Assembly (NCBI RefSeq): GCF_905147045.1
Contig: NC_065893.1
Location: forward strand, 682,001-746,000
Direction: 5' to 3'
Length of the DNA: 64,000 nucleotides
Source: Nymphalis io
Lineage: Eukaryota > Arthropoda > Insecta > Lepidoptera > Nymphalidae
In this document: one piece after another, positions 1-11,340 of the stretch
How positions within the stretch are numbered: position 1 is the stretch's first letter
How the letters are laid out: each line of letters opens with the position of its first letter
Translations under genes and position numbers: made by a program
The notes under the pieces: generated by a model
Seen by the model: the letters and a program-made list of their open reading frames with translations, nothing else
Told to the model about the DNA's origin: nothing
The model's database searches: none

Positions 1-929
1 TGGATCGATCCGATTTAATAAACAATTAGTTTATACCAATCTCCGTGACATCTCAAGGTACTCGTTGCTGAGAAAAAACTATTCTATTCAGAGTAAATGT
101 GTTTGAAATAAAGCCGGCCTAGCTTAAAAGTTTGTATTACTGACATTTTAATAAACTCAGCTAGTGTACATTATCAAAACGAGCAAGTATATCATCAATA
201 TATGCTCATGAGAACAGCTAGAATAATGATTTGATGTTTAGCAGCTCATTAGACAGCTATTGCACACGCGTAGACCTTACAAAGTTAAGTTGACTACTAC
301 TACCAGTAAATGTAATCGATTAATTTTTTGAGAAAGTTAAATTTGCAATTTGCAAAAAGGCAGGCTTACTGAAAGTACGTCACGCAATTCAATTTATATT
401 ACAAAGAAATTATGTTACGAAGAAGTTATTATTAAAAAGTAGTATTTGCCTTCAAAAAATTTTAATAAGAAATCGAAATAATTTTTTTAGACAAACAATC
501 GAGCCCTTAACGTTAGTCCGATACCCGTGTAACTGATGCCAGTGTTTGCGGGCGTTTAGCTGAAAGGCAGGTCACCTGACACCGCCTTTTAGCGTTGCCA
601 AACAGTACAGGTGCTTAGGTTATTATTTGCGGTAAAATGAGTCGATTGCTTTGTTTTTCTTGGCTGATGTATTTGTGAATGGCGGTTTGAATTTCCTTTT
701 GATTATTTTCGTTTGTGTAAGATCATTTCAATTTTTGATTCATTTTTTAAACGCAATTGAATATTCACTAAATTTTATGGAAAATTATGTAATTTAATTT
801 TTAGAATAATTTACATCTGATTCAAATAAGTATTCCTTATTTATAAACAATAATATCGTATACCATTCAAATGGTGGATTAACTTATTATTGGCACATGC
901 GTGAAGGTTTTTGACATAATGTTCAACAT
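1..929. other. Non-coding, no repeat recognised
   Basis: AT-rich sequence with a somewhat GC-richer block at 500-620 (CACCTGACACCGCC). No gene and no known mobile element is seen. Confidence 0.5.
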
Positions 930-1192
930 ACATGACCAGATTGAGCCGAATGTTGCCGGTTCAAACCCGGACAAGCAACGCAGAGTTTCCAAGTACTTAA
1001 TGTGTGTTTATTACTATTGTCGTGCTCGACGGTGAAGGATCACATCTTGAGGAATGTCGTATGGAATTATACTACATGGGTATTTACCAACAGACATCGG
1101 AGCAGCTTGGGGGAAAATTATCTTAAAACTTCCCAAGAGGAAAGAAGGCCTTGGCCTAGCGGAGACCTCCTATTATCTAGACATTTTAACAC
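930..1192 (+). mobile_element. SINE-A, degraded copy
   Basis: SINE-A is defined here from the better copies in this window. It has a tRNA-like head with B box GGGTTCAAACCC, a body containing GCTTAATTTGTG and CGGTGAAGGAAAACATCG, and a 3' end containing CCTTAGCCCAGCAGTGGGACA. In this copy the B-box region (GGTTCAAACCCGGACAAGCA, about 959), the body (CTCGACGGTGAAGGATCACATC) and the end (GGCCTTGGCCTAGCG) are recognisable but full of substitutions. No TSD could be identified. The short open frames across it are not genes. Confidence 0.75.
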
Positions 1193-1773
1193 TAGCTATT
1201 AGATACTATTATTTATTTCAGATCCATAATGAAAACAAATGAAATATCTAATAATTAGTTCGTGTCAATCAAGCTAGTGGGCTATTAATAAAACTTGGTA
1301 ATACTTTTAAAATCTGTCAGAAATAAATGTAACAATTCCTTACCTTTCAATATAATCGTTTAGAACGATTTCCACGAGAGGATTGTTCAAAAGCCGTAAC
1401 ACGAGAGCAATTTTTAGGGCAATTTCTTTCAATTTCAACGCCATTTCGCCATTTCCCGCTAAGTAAAGGTAAGGTTCTCCGGGCACGTACTAGCAGGTAA
1501 TCTATGAGCACTTATAACTCCAAAAAATGTACTCGCACTTAGCTGACCTTTAAGTATATATTTATTTATAAAGAGTTAAATATTGTTGAAGTACTATCGT
1601 GTCGCAATTGATTTTGAGATTCAAAAATAGTTTAATCGGAGTTCTAAGAAATATATTTAATAAAACTTGAATAATAGTGTATTAAAATATATAGCTTTAC
1701 TCACATTAATATTATTAATAGTACTTTTACAATAAATATAAAGTGTAGTATATGAGAGAAGTGTGGATAGGAC

Positions 1774-2087
1774 CGTACCGTACCGTAACAGCTTGTGAAT
1801 GTCCCACTGCTGGGCTAAAGGCCTCCTCTCCTCTTTTTGAGGAAAAGGTTTTGGAGCTTATTCCACCACGCTGCTCCAATGCGGGTTGGTGGAATACACA
1901 TGTGGCAGAATTTCAGTGAAATTAGACACATTCAGGTTTCCTCACGATGTTTTCCTTCACCGTAAAGCACGAGATGAATTATAATCACAAATTAAGCACA
2001 TGAAAATTCAGTGGTGCTTGCCCGGGTTTGAACCTACGATCATCGGTTAAAATTCACACGTTCTTACCACTGGGCCATCTCGGTACT
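1774..2087 (-). mobile_element. SINE-A, near full length with 10-bp TSD
   Basis: A full SINE-A lies in reverse orientation. The 3' end is at the left (CCGTACCGTAACAGC, then TGTCCCACTGCTGGGCTAA). The tRNA-like head is at the right (GGTTTGAACC B box, then ACTGGGCCATCTCGG). The repeat is bounded by an exact 10-bp target-site duplication TGGATAGGAC at 1764-1773 and 2088-2097, so this is an intact insertion. The CCGTA units at the 3' end are a variable simple tail. Confidence 0.93.
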
Positions 2088-2097
2088 TGGATAGGAC

Positions 2098-3854
2098 GAG
2101 TAGATGAAATCTGAAATTTTTCAGGTTAAAGATTGCTGCTCCATTCCAACTTCAATGCATGTTATACAATGAACTTCAAGTAAATTATATAAACCAATTT
2201 TTAAGATTTAATTTATTATAACACCATAATATCCACGTATATTTTTTTTCTATCTAAAGGTGCAAATACTGACAATATTAATTTTCAAAAGTAATTATTT
2301 TATTCGAACAATTACGTTAGCAAATAAACTGACAATAAAAATTAAAACCAGCGTCATATTTAAAGTTGTTCACTGCAGGTGTCTTACAAATGAAGGCTTT
2401 AATTTTTGCTAGAGTGTTTTCGACTCTATAAGTTTATAATAAGAGTTAATAAAGTGTGGGGGCTTCTACCCCTCTTCTGGTAGAAATATCTGACGGTTGG
2501 TGACGTTTAATCTTGCGTAGCGGCCGCGTGGGTATCACTCGACGGGCGATCTTAGGAATGCCAAACGTCGATAAATTGTTATTATTTTTAACGATATTGA
2601 AATATTTAATAATTTGAAAAAAAAAATTGTTTTCATCATGAACAAAAGTAATATTATGTGTTGAATTAGATTCAATTTCGTTAATTCAATTACAAAAAAG
2701 CTCATTAATAGTTATTCCAAGTCATCGTATGGAAGCAATTACACATCACAATAGTTATTCATTTATGTGTAAATAAGAAAGCGTTATCAGCAATGTACTA
2801 CACTTTACTATACTACTTATAGCAATTAAATGTATCCATATTTAATGTATTGAACAACTAACACTTTCTCATTAATTATCAATAATCATATATATGTAAA
2901 AAATTTGGCTCTTTACAAGTGTACATAAATTCGATATGTAACACAACATGTTAAATTAATTATCGATAAATTGCCACTGTGAGCACATCACTATCCACGC
3001 GTCTGCAGAAATTCAATTAACATTACCTCCAGTCGCGTGCACCTTTATTTCCGTTCGGAGTCACTTAGCTCCCCCCTATAGTGGGGGTAAGACGCCAGTA
3101 ATGAGGTCCGGTGATCGTTTAGTTTGTACGTAATGGCTTACGTGAGTTCGGAACAGCTCGGAGCTTAGGACACTTGACTTTGGGTTTATTTTATTATTTT
3201 TGGTTTGGCTAACAATTTCTTTACTAGAAATAGACAAAGGCGAGATCATTTTAACGTGTTAATTCACTGGCTAAGCTGGCAGAATCATAAATTGAATTCA
3301 ATTATACTATTACAAGAAGATGAAAATTAAGATACGTCGATAGTCTAAATTTCAAGCGGGTGAAACAAAGCGCTGCTACTTATGTAATAATATTATTGAT
3401 ACAACCTTCTGTTAAAAGTGCTGGATTTTCAGTTAAAGTATACATAAGTGTATTGATAAAGTAGTTTTTTCAAATAGTAGATATCAAATGTTTCTATACA
3501 CACAACACAATATAATGTTAAAAGGCCATTTGCAATTTTCAATATCAAAATCTTCAGAAAAACAATACGTTAGTCGCAGAAACGTGATTAGATCTGAAAA
3601 GTTTCCGTGACGTAGACGGATGACCCGCGATGATTGAGAAGATAGCGAAGGTGGAAGCTTATCTAATGGAAGGGTTGATGGCCACTCTGGGGTGGTTTTT
3701 TTGTTTCGGATAGACTTGATTAAAAAGAGATCGAATATATATAATAATATATATGTACATATAGTAATAATGTCAGCAATTCTTTAACTACTAAATACTT
3801 ACACAATAAAGGTTTCCAACCTGTTTATATTCAAATTCATAATTGTTTATTTTC
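2098..3854. other. Non-coding, two GC-richer blocks
   Basis: GC-richer blocks at 2455-2565 (with GCGGCCGC at 2520) and 3000-3175 (with the near-palindrome CCCCCCTATAGTGGGGG at about 3071). Nothing coding is recognised. Confidence 0.5.
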
Positions 3855-3865
3855 ATGTATTATAC

Positions 3866-4178
3866 ATAAGCCGAGATGGCCTAGTGGTTAGAACGCGTGC
3901 ATCTTAACCGATGATCGTGGGTTCAAACCCGGGCAAGCACCACTGAATTTTCATGTGCTTAATTTGTGTTTATAATTCATCTCGTGCTTGACGGTGAAGG
4001 AAAACATCGTGAGGAAACCTGCATGTGTCTAATTTCATTGAAATTATGTCACATGTGTATTCTACCAATCCGCATTGGAGCAGCGTGGTGGAGAAAGCTT
4101 CAAACCTTCTCCTCAAAAGGGAGAGGAGGCCTTAGCCCAGCAGTGGGACATTAACAGGCTGTTACTAACTAACTAACT
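3866..4178 (+). mobile_element. SINE-A, full length with 11-bp TSD
   Basis: The tRNA-like head starts at GCCGAGATGGCCTAGTGG (A-box-like) and continues to GGGTTCAAACCC (B box). The body and the CCTTAGCCCAGCAGTGGGAC end are nearly consensus. The tail is a short run of ACTA units. The exact duplication ATGTATTATAC at 3855-3865 and 4179-4189 marks the insertion site. This is one of the youngest-looking copies in the window. Confidence 0.95.
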
Positions 4179-4330
4179 ATGTATTATACCATAAAATACT
4201 GTTTAAATAAATAAATAAAAAAAATGTTTGTAATTTAATAAGAAAAGAAAGTAATTTACTTCGTTAGGGTCCTTGATGAATAAAAAAGAGATTCAAACTT
4301 ATTCAAATAAAGAACATTTTTATTTTTGGA

Positions 4331-4612
4331 CTTTTTTATGTTATAGGCAGGCAAACGAGCAAATGGGCCACCTGATGGTAAGTGGTCATCACCGCCCATA
4401 GACATTGGTGAGGTAAGAAATAATATCCATTCCTTACATTGCCAATGCACAAACAATCTTGGTAACTGAGATGTTATGTACCTTGTGCCTGTAGTTCACT
4501 CATCCTTCAAACCGGAACGCAACAATACTAAGTATAGCTGCTTAGCGGCAGAATATCTGATGAGTGGGTGATACCCACCCAGACGGACCTGCACAAAGCC
4601 CTACCACCAGGT
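4331..4612 (-). mobile_element. SINE-B, near full length, A-tail at left
   Basis: SINE-B is defined here by a 5' end CTGGTGGTAGGGCTTTGTGC, a middle GTTCCGGTTTGAAGGGTGAG, and a 3' end ACCACTTACCATCAGGTGGC followed by poly(A). This reverse copy has CTTTTTTATGTTATAGG at its left edge and CAAAGCCCTACCACCAG at its right edge. A deletion near 4490 removes part of the TTACACTGGCTC segment. The origin of the head is unclear: no good B box is visible. Confidence 0.9.
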
Positions 4613-5242
4613 AAATAAATTACACTTATATAGATGTTTTAAATATAACTATTAAACAACAAGTAATTATTTGTAATTCATTCTCAATCTAATAACATAA
4701 CTACATTCTTACAAGACACAGATAAAACAATTGAAATATTTTGCGTGCTACACCGCGGTTTAAGAAAATATATTTATGTAAAAGATTTAAAAGATCAAGT
4801 CCACGATTCAGACCCATCTTGAAATATAATATTTGTGGAGGTGAACTCGAAGTTATAAAACTATTCCGAAGACACCATTCATCTCGCGGGACTCGACCGG
4901 GAAAACTCTGTGTATTTCTGATTTCACGCAGATGCGCTCTAGTGATGTACAATGAAAAAATCAAAGACTTAAATTTTATTTTAATAATAATAGTTTTTAC
5001 GGTGTCCGGTTTTATTTTATTTTATAGGAAGCACACACAATGCACAATATTTTTACATGTCTGTCCCAGAAAATAACAATTCAAAATAATAATAAAAATA
5101 ACTTATTAACACTATACATCGCAATTATAGGCTAACTCAACATGCAATTTCACATTTTCAGCTTCGTTCACTCCAACGTGACATTTTTAAAGATATCGCG
5201 TGAACAACACGTACACAAATAAATTAAAGAAGAATAAAAAAA
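4613..5242. other. Non-coding; unrecognised frames at 4740-5076
   Basis: Stop-free frames exist on both strands over 4701-5076 (up to 111 codons), but both rely on a non-ATG start or look like random composition. I see no domain. The GC-richer part is 4850-4945. Confidence 0.4.
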
Positions 5243-5283
5243 TATGTATATGTGTATGTATGTATGTGTGTATATATATATAA

Positions 5284-5350
<67 letters not shown>
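5243..5350. repeat. AT/TG microsatellite
   Basis: Mixed TATG/TGTG units lead into a pure AT run of about 50 bp at 5292-5343. Apparent frames of alternating Y and I on both strands come from this repeat. Confidence 0.98.
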
Positions 5351-5351
<1 letters not shown>

Positions 5352-5477
5352 ATTACACACATATACATATACGGTTTTGTTAAATCAGAATATTTATTTA
5401 CTTTTGGATTTCAAAACTGCAACTATCATCCACCAAATTTAAACTTCAGTGACACTGTTCAAGACTTGTCTTTTTTT

Positions 5478-5625
5478 TAGCGGGAAAAACGCATGTATGC
5501 GCTTCCCCGACATGAAAAGGGGTGGTATGTAGGATATACCAGCGCGGAATGCGCCCTAATAACCAACAAAAAACCAGCGTTACCCACTCAGTACATTCGG
5601 AGGGCGTCAGGAGGTCGTGTGTAAG
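5478..5625 (-). mobile_element. Probable LINE 3' end, A-tail at left
   Basis: In reverse the block reads through TTGGTTATTAGGGCGCATTC and CATGTCGGGGAAGCGCATAC to TTTTTCCCGCTAAAAAAAAG. It is GC-rich against an AT-rich setting and ends in poly(A). It resembles the 3' untranslated end of lepidopteran Jockey/R1-like LINEs by memory only. There is no coding part. Confidence 0.45.
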
Positions 5626-6170
5626 ACTTACCTAAGAGTTTAAAGGTAACGAAATCAGTTTTAGAGTTTTTTTTATCTTGCTTAAACTATTAGTCCTATT
5701 TAATTATCAGCATTAATTGCACTGTAGTTGGCTTAACATAAGTTTTACATATCACATTCATTTAGGCATTACATATTCAGTAAATATATTGACATCAAAA
5801 CATAATTAATACAAACATAATACTATTTTAAATATAATATAAAATTTCAAATTGTATAGATCGGCAAATTATTCGTTAAATTTTTATCGATATGACATGT
5901 CACATCACTGTTTCCCAGGAATCTGACAAATGGCTTGCAGTCAGTGGACCCGGAGTGGCTTCAGTGTGTCTAAACACGCAATTTCACTCTCATTCCCGAA
6001 ACTGATGTCCCGGTCCCGGGCCATTTGTACTTGTTACAATATCTCACCCGTATTGGAAATATTTCTAACGATTTCTGTATGTGTCATAATTTATGTCCAA
6101 TTCTAGATTATTACATGTCACGTGTCAAGTATTCTTGACACGCGTTTTGTGATTTTACATTAACACAAAT
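5626..6170. other. Non-coding; GC-richer block 5920-6030
   Basis: CGGAGTGGCTTCAGTGTGTC and TGTCCCGGTCCCGGGCCATT stand out from AT-rich flanks. There is no frame of note. Confidence 0.4.
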
Positions 6171-6271
6171 ACCACCAATCTGCATCGGTAGAGGTGGATA
6201 AAGCCCCAAACCTTATACTTAAAAAGGAAAAGAGGCCTAGCCCAGCTGTGGGACTTTATCAGGCTGCTACT
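6171..6271 (+). mobile_element. SINE-A 3' fragment
   Basis: Only the last 100 bases are present: ACCACCAATCTGCATCGG, then AGAGGCCTAGCCCAGC and GTGGGACTTTATCAGGCTG. It is 5' truncated, with no tRNA head. Confidence 0.8.
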
Positions 6272-6332
6272 TTTCGCTTGACAACTACATGTTCGTATAT
6301 TATACACATATCTTTAATACTTCAGAGCGTAT

Positions 6333-6615
6333 TGCAGTAGCAGGTGTTTTTAACACACCTGATAGTAAGTGGCCACCACCGCCCATAGAAATTCCTTTCA
6401 TCGCCAATATGCCAGCAATCTTGAAAGTTAAGATGTTATGTCATGGACGTAATAAATATCATACTACTATTAATACTACATTGACACTAACTACATATTT
6501 AAACTGGCTCACTAACCCTTCGAACCTCAAACACATCGACACTTAGTATTGCTACATAGCGGTAGCATATCTGATGATTGGGTGGTGCCTACCCAAACGA
6601 GCTTGCACAAAGCCA
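6333..6615 (-). mobile_element. SINE-B, diverged
   Basis: CACCTGATAGTAAGTGGCCA, then TTAAGATGTTATGTC, and GGGTGGTGCCTACCCA with GAGCTTGCACAAAGCC follow the reverse order. A lineage-specific segment near 6440-6490 replaces part of the middle. Confidence 0.82.
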
Positions 6616-6650
6616 GTATAGTATATAGTTTAAAGCTCGTATTGTATAAT

Positions 6651-6726
6651 AATACTTTGTATTGTTATCAAACTATTCGAATGGTGGGTGAGTCAGTGTA
6701 ATTACGTGCAAAAAGGAGATGACACC
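6651..6726 (+). mobile_element. SINE-B middle fragment, opposite to its neighbour
   Basis: TATTGTTATCAAACTATTCG and GGTGGGTGAGTCAGTGTAAT match the forward SINE-B middle. It lies 35 bp from the reverse copy at 6333-6615. Confidence 0.65.
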
Positions 6727-8012
6727 TTTGCTTACATGTCTGAGGGCAAAATAACGTTGTAAGGATGAAGAAAAAATGGTTACGTAATACTCTCTCGTTA
6801 CTCTCAATTAGTATAATTTAAATAAATTATTCATAGAGGCTTATTAAAAACGAAATCAATGACGTGATAAAATATAACTTATACATTTTTAATAATATTA
6901 ACGTTAAAAGTTAAAAGTTATATTAACTTCCATCAAATAAGGCGGAAAAAAATTCCATAATGGAACACCTTAATCTTCCAGAATCTTGTTGCAGAGTGAT
7001 GAGATTCTGCGATATTAATTAGTGTAATCAGCGGCGCTTCAGACGAGAAACGATTTTATATTTACGTTAACGCCTATGACCCGTTTCAAAATTGATTTTT
7101 TTTAAATACTACTTTGAATGTGATATTTTCCTACTTTTAAAATAAGATTAACCTAATTTCAAAACTCTGTAATTGGTCGATGGTATCCGATGACGCAGTA
7201 GGCAACGGAGTAGGCTGAGTATATACTCAGTAATAATTTGATAATATTATCAAATTATTACATTTGTCTTTTATCAGCGATTAACAAATTAAAACCGATG
7301 TTCCGCGAAGCTTATAATCACGTTTCATAAGTACCTGTAAGAGAATACTGTAATAGAATACACAGTGTATAATTGAGAAATTACAGTATAGTATTTAGCT
7401 CACTTATCCCTTCCTTTCTTTACCTTCGCTTTTAAAACGTGTCTTCATTTGATTTCCAATTCATGCTATATTTTTCTAATGGGCATATTCAATTGTTAAC
7501 CAATGTTAAAAAAAATCGCAGCGTTTATCTTCCGTGTGAAGTGACCCGGAGCTTCCTCTGACGGCAGCAGATTTCTGAACGCAGTCCGACTGCTCTTAAT
7601 TAATTGGCTTGCATTCGTTTGCATGAATTAGTCAGGTATTCAGAGCCCCAGCAATTTTTAACCACCCTTTGCAATCTCTGGAAGGGCTGAAAGGTAATCG
7701 AATCATTAAATAGCCTTAAGATATTTCCTAACTTTAACATTTTGAATACCTCCCATTAGAAGAAAACGATTCGAAAAATGGAGTAAAATTGTTTTAAGTT
7801 CTTTTTGATGAGATTATAACTCACTTTTATTTAAAATAAATATGATTAAATTTCTATTTGTATTTTAGAGAGAGGTTTGGTGCGGTTAAGCATGCTAAAC
7901 TCAGAAAATATCAGTTTAATTTGTGTCTTTGTGTCTGTGTGTGTCATTTGTGTCGTGTTTTCTCTTGTAGTGTTTACTGATGTAATGAATGACTCATCAC
8001 GATAAGTGAAAT
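6727..8012. other. Non-coding; possible conserved element 7540-7700
   Basis: Contains the palindromes at 7215-7261. A balanced-composition block at 7540-7700 includes TTTGCATGAATTAG (octamer/homeodomain-like). A GTGT-rich patch is at 7920-7950. Confidence 0.4.
7215..7261. repeat. Two overlapping perfect palindromes
   Basis: CTGAGTATATACTCAG (7215-7230) is a 16-bp perfect palindrome. Position 7230 also begins a second perfect palindrome of 32 bp (7230-7261), with half-site GTAATAATTTGATAAT. The two share one base. Confidence 0.97.
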
Positions 8013-8020
8013 AAAATTAC

Positions 8021-8316
8021 TGGTGGTAGGGCTTCGTGCAAGCTCGTCTGGGTAGGTACCACCCACTCATCAGATATTCTACCGCAAAACAGCAATACTT
8101 GATATTGTTGTGTTCCGGTTTGAAGGGTGAGTGAGCCAGTGTAATTACAGGCACAAGGGACATAAAATCTTAGTTCCCAAGGTTGGTGGCGCATTGGATA
8201 TGTAAGCGATGGTTGACATTTCTTACAATGCTAATGTCTAAGAGCGTTGGTGACCACTTACCATCAGGTGGCCCATATGCTCGTCCGCCTTCCTATTCTA
8301 TAAAAAAAAAAAAAAA
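8021..8316 (+). mobile_element. SINE-B, full length with A18 tail
   Basis: Near-consensus from TGGTGGTAGGGCTTCGTGC to GTCCGCCTTCCTATTCTAT and a long uninterrupted A run. AAAATTAC at 8013-8020 recurs at the tail edge (8317-8324), so the TSD partly merges with poly(A). The uninterrupted tail argues for a fairly recent insertion. Confidence 0.95.
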
Positions 8317-8320
8317 AAAA

Positions 8321-9168
8321 TTACAATAACGATTTAACTTATTCTATCTTATCCATGACTTTGTTAAAATTGTGTTGCCATCTAGTCATCATAGCAGTTA
8401 TTATTATTCCAAGTATTTCTTAGTAACAATATCCCTTAAACAAAATTTCCATGCCTTATTTTCATACAAATAAAACATAAAATAAAGTATAAACAGAAGA
8501 GTTTACAAACTTGGTCCGTAGAGCAAACAGCGGGCCTTGCCGCAAGTCGGGCGGACCGGATCGCACCGGATCAGGTGGAGCGGATTATTCCGGTTCAGGG
8601 CGGCCCGAACCGGATCAAACACGATTTTAGACTTACGCCGCAAGCGAGCTTATACGGTGGATAATGGATAGAGGATACGAAAGGGTACAGGAAAGCACAC
8701 TGAATTATATTTAAATTGCGATTAAAAACAATGCATTTAGGTATTTTTATAGTATAGCAACATCATTTATCAAAAGAAAAAAACCGACACCCAGTAAATA
8801 GTTATTGAGAATATAGTGAAAATAATAAGTTATTAACTAGCTAATATTCTTCTAGTATCGGCTCTTAAGTTGAACAAACTTTATGGAGTATAATAATCCA
8901 CTTTAATTTTAAATAATACACCATTTACCATCTCAATAAAAGGAAAGAAAGTATGAAACACGTCTCCATTTAGCCATACATTTCAGGCGTGTTATCTGTC
9001 AGCCGCGGGTGGCTGTCACAAGTTACGAAAGTTGTTGTGAAATTTTCCATCGGTTCCGGATTAGCACCTGCACCGCGAGCCAAGTTCGCCATTGTCTTGT
9101 GAATTTTATTTACGTCTATAATTATAGTGATGCAAAAGAACATCAGTGTGAAACATTGTACAATATTA
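8321..9168. other. Non-coding apart from the 8518 patch
   Basis: AT-rich; no gene recognised. Confidence 0.4.
8518..8660. repeat. GC-rich patch with repeated ACCGGATC
   Basis: GACCGGATCGCACCGGATCA and GAACCGGATCAAAC contain the core ACCGGATC three times, and TTCCGGTTCAGGG is its imperfect inverse. The composition contrasts with AT-rich flanks. The origin is not recognised. Confidence 0.6.
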
Positions 9169-9170
9169 AT

Positions 9171-9209
<39 letters not shown>

Positions 9210-9600
9210 TTAGGGAAACATACAGCATATCGTATATTACAACTTAATATAATAATCATATTTTAACACTTATGCCAGTTAAGTTTCCACTACTGTTTTA
9301 ACAGGGAAGTGGACTAATTTTGATGTTACATAAAATATAACTATTTATGACAAAGTAAAATTTTAACGTAAATATGGTTATGGTTAATTACTAATAAGTA
9401 TTTTTCACAAGATTATAAAATTTACTTAAACTATTTTTAAACAGATCAATGTGGTTGTATTTTCTATTATGACTATTACAAGATCTTAGAATAAAAGAAT
9501 TTTTGAAATAATTAGTTTTATAAATGGGTATTGAAAAAGTATCCTGAGAGCGAGCGTTATAACATATAATCATATGTTATATCTTATTTGAAATTTAAAT
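9169..9600 (-). mobile_element. Degraded LINE: reverse-transcriptase C-terminus plus AAAT tail
   Basis: On the reverse strand a frame at 9391-9573 carries IPIYKTNYFKNSFILRSC and then HIDLFKNSLSKFYNLV. That spacing (NSFI-R, then DLF..SL..F) is typical of the C-terminal end of Jockey/Daphne-type reverse transcriptases as I know them. After the stop, about 180 bp of AT-rich sequence leads to a run of AAAT units at 9169-9211, a usual LINE tail. The copy is 5' truncated and not functional. The order of frame, untranslated region and tail supports the call more than any single motif. Confidence 0.55.
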
Positions 9601-9752
9601 AAATGTTTAGTTAAAAATATGTAACTAAATTGCTTATAGAAGTAGTTTTTAATCGGCAACGGAAGAAAATTTACTTCAAAATTCAAAGTTTTTCTTCAAT
9701 TTTATTTGAGGTACAGTTTAAATTATAAGGGTTTAATGTTATTGATGGTGAT

Positions 9753-9795
9753 ACCGTAACCGTAACAGCCTGTGAATGTCCCACTGCTGGGCAAA
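9753..9795 (-). mobile_element. SINE-A 3' end scrap
   Basis: The stretch CCGTAACAGCC plus TGAATGTCCCACTGCTGGGC matches the reverse of the SINE-A 3' end. It is too short to say more. Confidence 0.7.
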
Positions 9796-10611
9796 CATTT
9801 TGAATTGTCATGTTAACATTATAAATTGAATGTAGAACTACTACGGGCTTGGATTGTAAATTCTACCGAGCACAAAGGGTACGAAGAAATTAGTAATAAT
9901 GTAAATATATATTTTTATAATGAAATGATATAAAAGTAGATGAAATTTATTAAATATTGTTATGATCAACATACCGACTTAATTTATGTATGCAGAAACT
10001 TCTAAGCGAAAATTGGTCAGGAAATTACTTAGGAAGTGTCACCCTCAAATATGCGAAGGTAATGATGTTGGCAAAGTTTTCGCATGACTTTGCAAATTGA
10101 AATTATTTTTTCATTAAAACCGAGAACTTTCAGGAGTTCAGGTGAACTTTCTTAAGCACCCAATTCACCGCGCAGTTTTAGTTAAACGATTCTTTCCAAG
10201 TTGTCTGACGAATACCAAAGCGTTCTCGCTTTTTCAGGATACTCAAGGCTACTGATTAAATATTGTTCGTGGAATTTATAAGTACATAATTACTTGTTAT
10301 AATCTTACATATATAAATTTGATTTTGGTATAAATATTTAAGAGATTCTTCGACACACATTTTCGATCGATCCCCATTAGAATTTACCATATATTATGTA
10401 TTTTTCATTGAGGTTTTTATACTTATGAAATTGGTCACTTATACCCATAGAAACTGTCACTGAAAGTAATATAACCTAAATTTCAAATGTTAATGCATAA
10501 CGCAACGGCCCATAGGATCCAATTTATTTCCGTGTCTTAGACTCTTATTAAGCTACCGCAGTCGCTTTTTAAACTGAAACAATACGAAGTATTATTGATT
10601 GTCGTTAGAAA
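9796..10611. other. Non-coding
   Basis: The block at 10070-10165 (CATTAAAACCGAGAACTTTC, then TTCAGGTGAA) faintly resembles 20840-20930. Otherwise unremarkable. Confidence 0.35.
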
Positions 10612-10755
10612 ACTCTCATAATTCGATCAGATTTACATGCTTTCCGAGGTATGAGAGTGTACACACTTTCTACTACAGAAACCGACCTGGTTTTGAACCC
10701 AGGGCCTTGAGAACTGACGAACTAATAACTTTCTACACTATACCAACGGGATAGT
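10612..10755 (-). mobile_element. SINE-C-like core with a third head type
   Basis: In reverse: CCCGTTGGTATAGTGTAGA as head, CTGGGTTCAAAACC as B box, then AGTGTGTACACTCTCATACC and CGGAAAGCATGTAAATCTGA. The remainder of the body is missing. Confidence 0.65.
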
Positions 10756-11212
10756 CTAGAAAAAGCCTTCTATTAAAATGTAATAATACGAGTACTCTTT
10801 ACTACACATTATGAACTATTTAATCAAACTCGTTCGGGGATAGCGACCCTTAACAAATCCCGCAGGTGAGCCGGGATTAAGGATCCGTCCCACGTTCCGT
10901 CTTGATGATGTATCATTGAGTTTATGGCCATCGACAGGTGTCGCATGTGTTCGAGTGCAACGAAGCAAACGGGATTTATATGTCTCTATTAAAGCTTTTC
11001 TATATAGATAAGGTAGGCGATTCATTTTATTAACAACCAGTTGCTCCGCGCGGATTCACTATCGTCAAACTTTATTGTTTCGCCCCCACAGGTCATGTCC
11101 TAAAGTATATAACTCTTTTTCAATAAATGGAATACATAATTCAAAATAATTTCTTTCAAATCAGACTGAAAGATCTTGAGATTAGTCTCTTTTGCGCATT
11201 TGTAATAAATAA

Positions 11213-11340
11213 GTAATACCTCTCCAATCATGTGTATCGCTTGTATTAGCAGTTGGAACGACAACAGCCCAAGGGTTCACGATCGAACCTGCGACTTTTA
11301 CATCGCTAGGCGGCCCGTTAGCCATTGCGCTATTAAAGCT
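11213..11340 (-). mobile_element. tRNA-headed repeat (family G)
   Basis: In reverse: TAGCGCAATGGCTAACGGGC, then AAAAGTCGCAGGTTCGATCG (B box), and GGGCTGTTGTCGTTCCAACT with TGATTGGAGAGG. This resembles a common lepidopteran SINE by memory. There is only one copy here. Confidence 0.55.

Noticed and set aside
3866..3945. Possible tRNA gene at the start of SINE-A
   Set aside because: Followed by a fixed non-tRNA body and bounded by a TSD around the whole repeat. No terminator after the head.
4701..5076. Overlapping 87- and 111-codon frames on opposite strands
   Set aside because: The longer frame starts at TTG. There is no domain on either strand, and opposite-strand frames of this length can arise in a GC-richer patch.
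5168..5480. Frames of alternating tyrosine and isoleucine
   Set aside because: Translation of an AT microsatellite.
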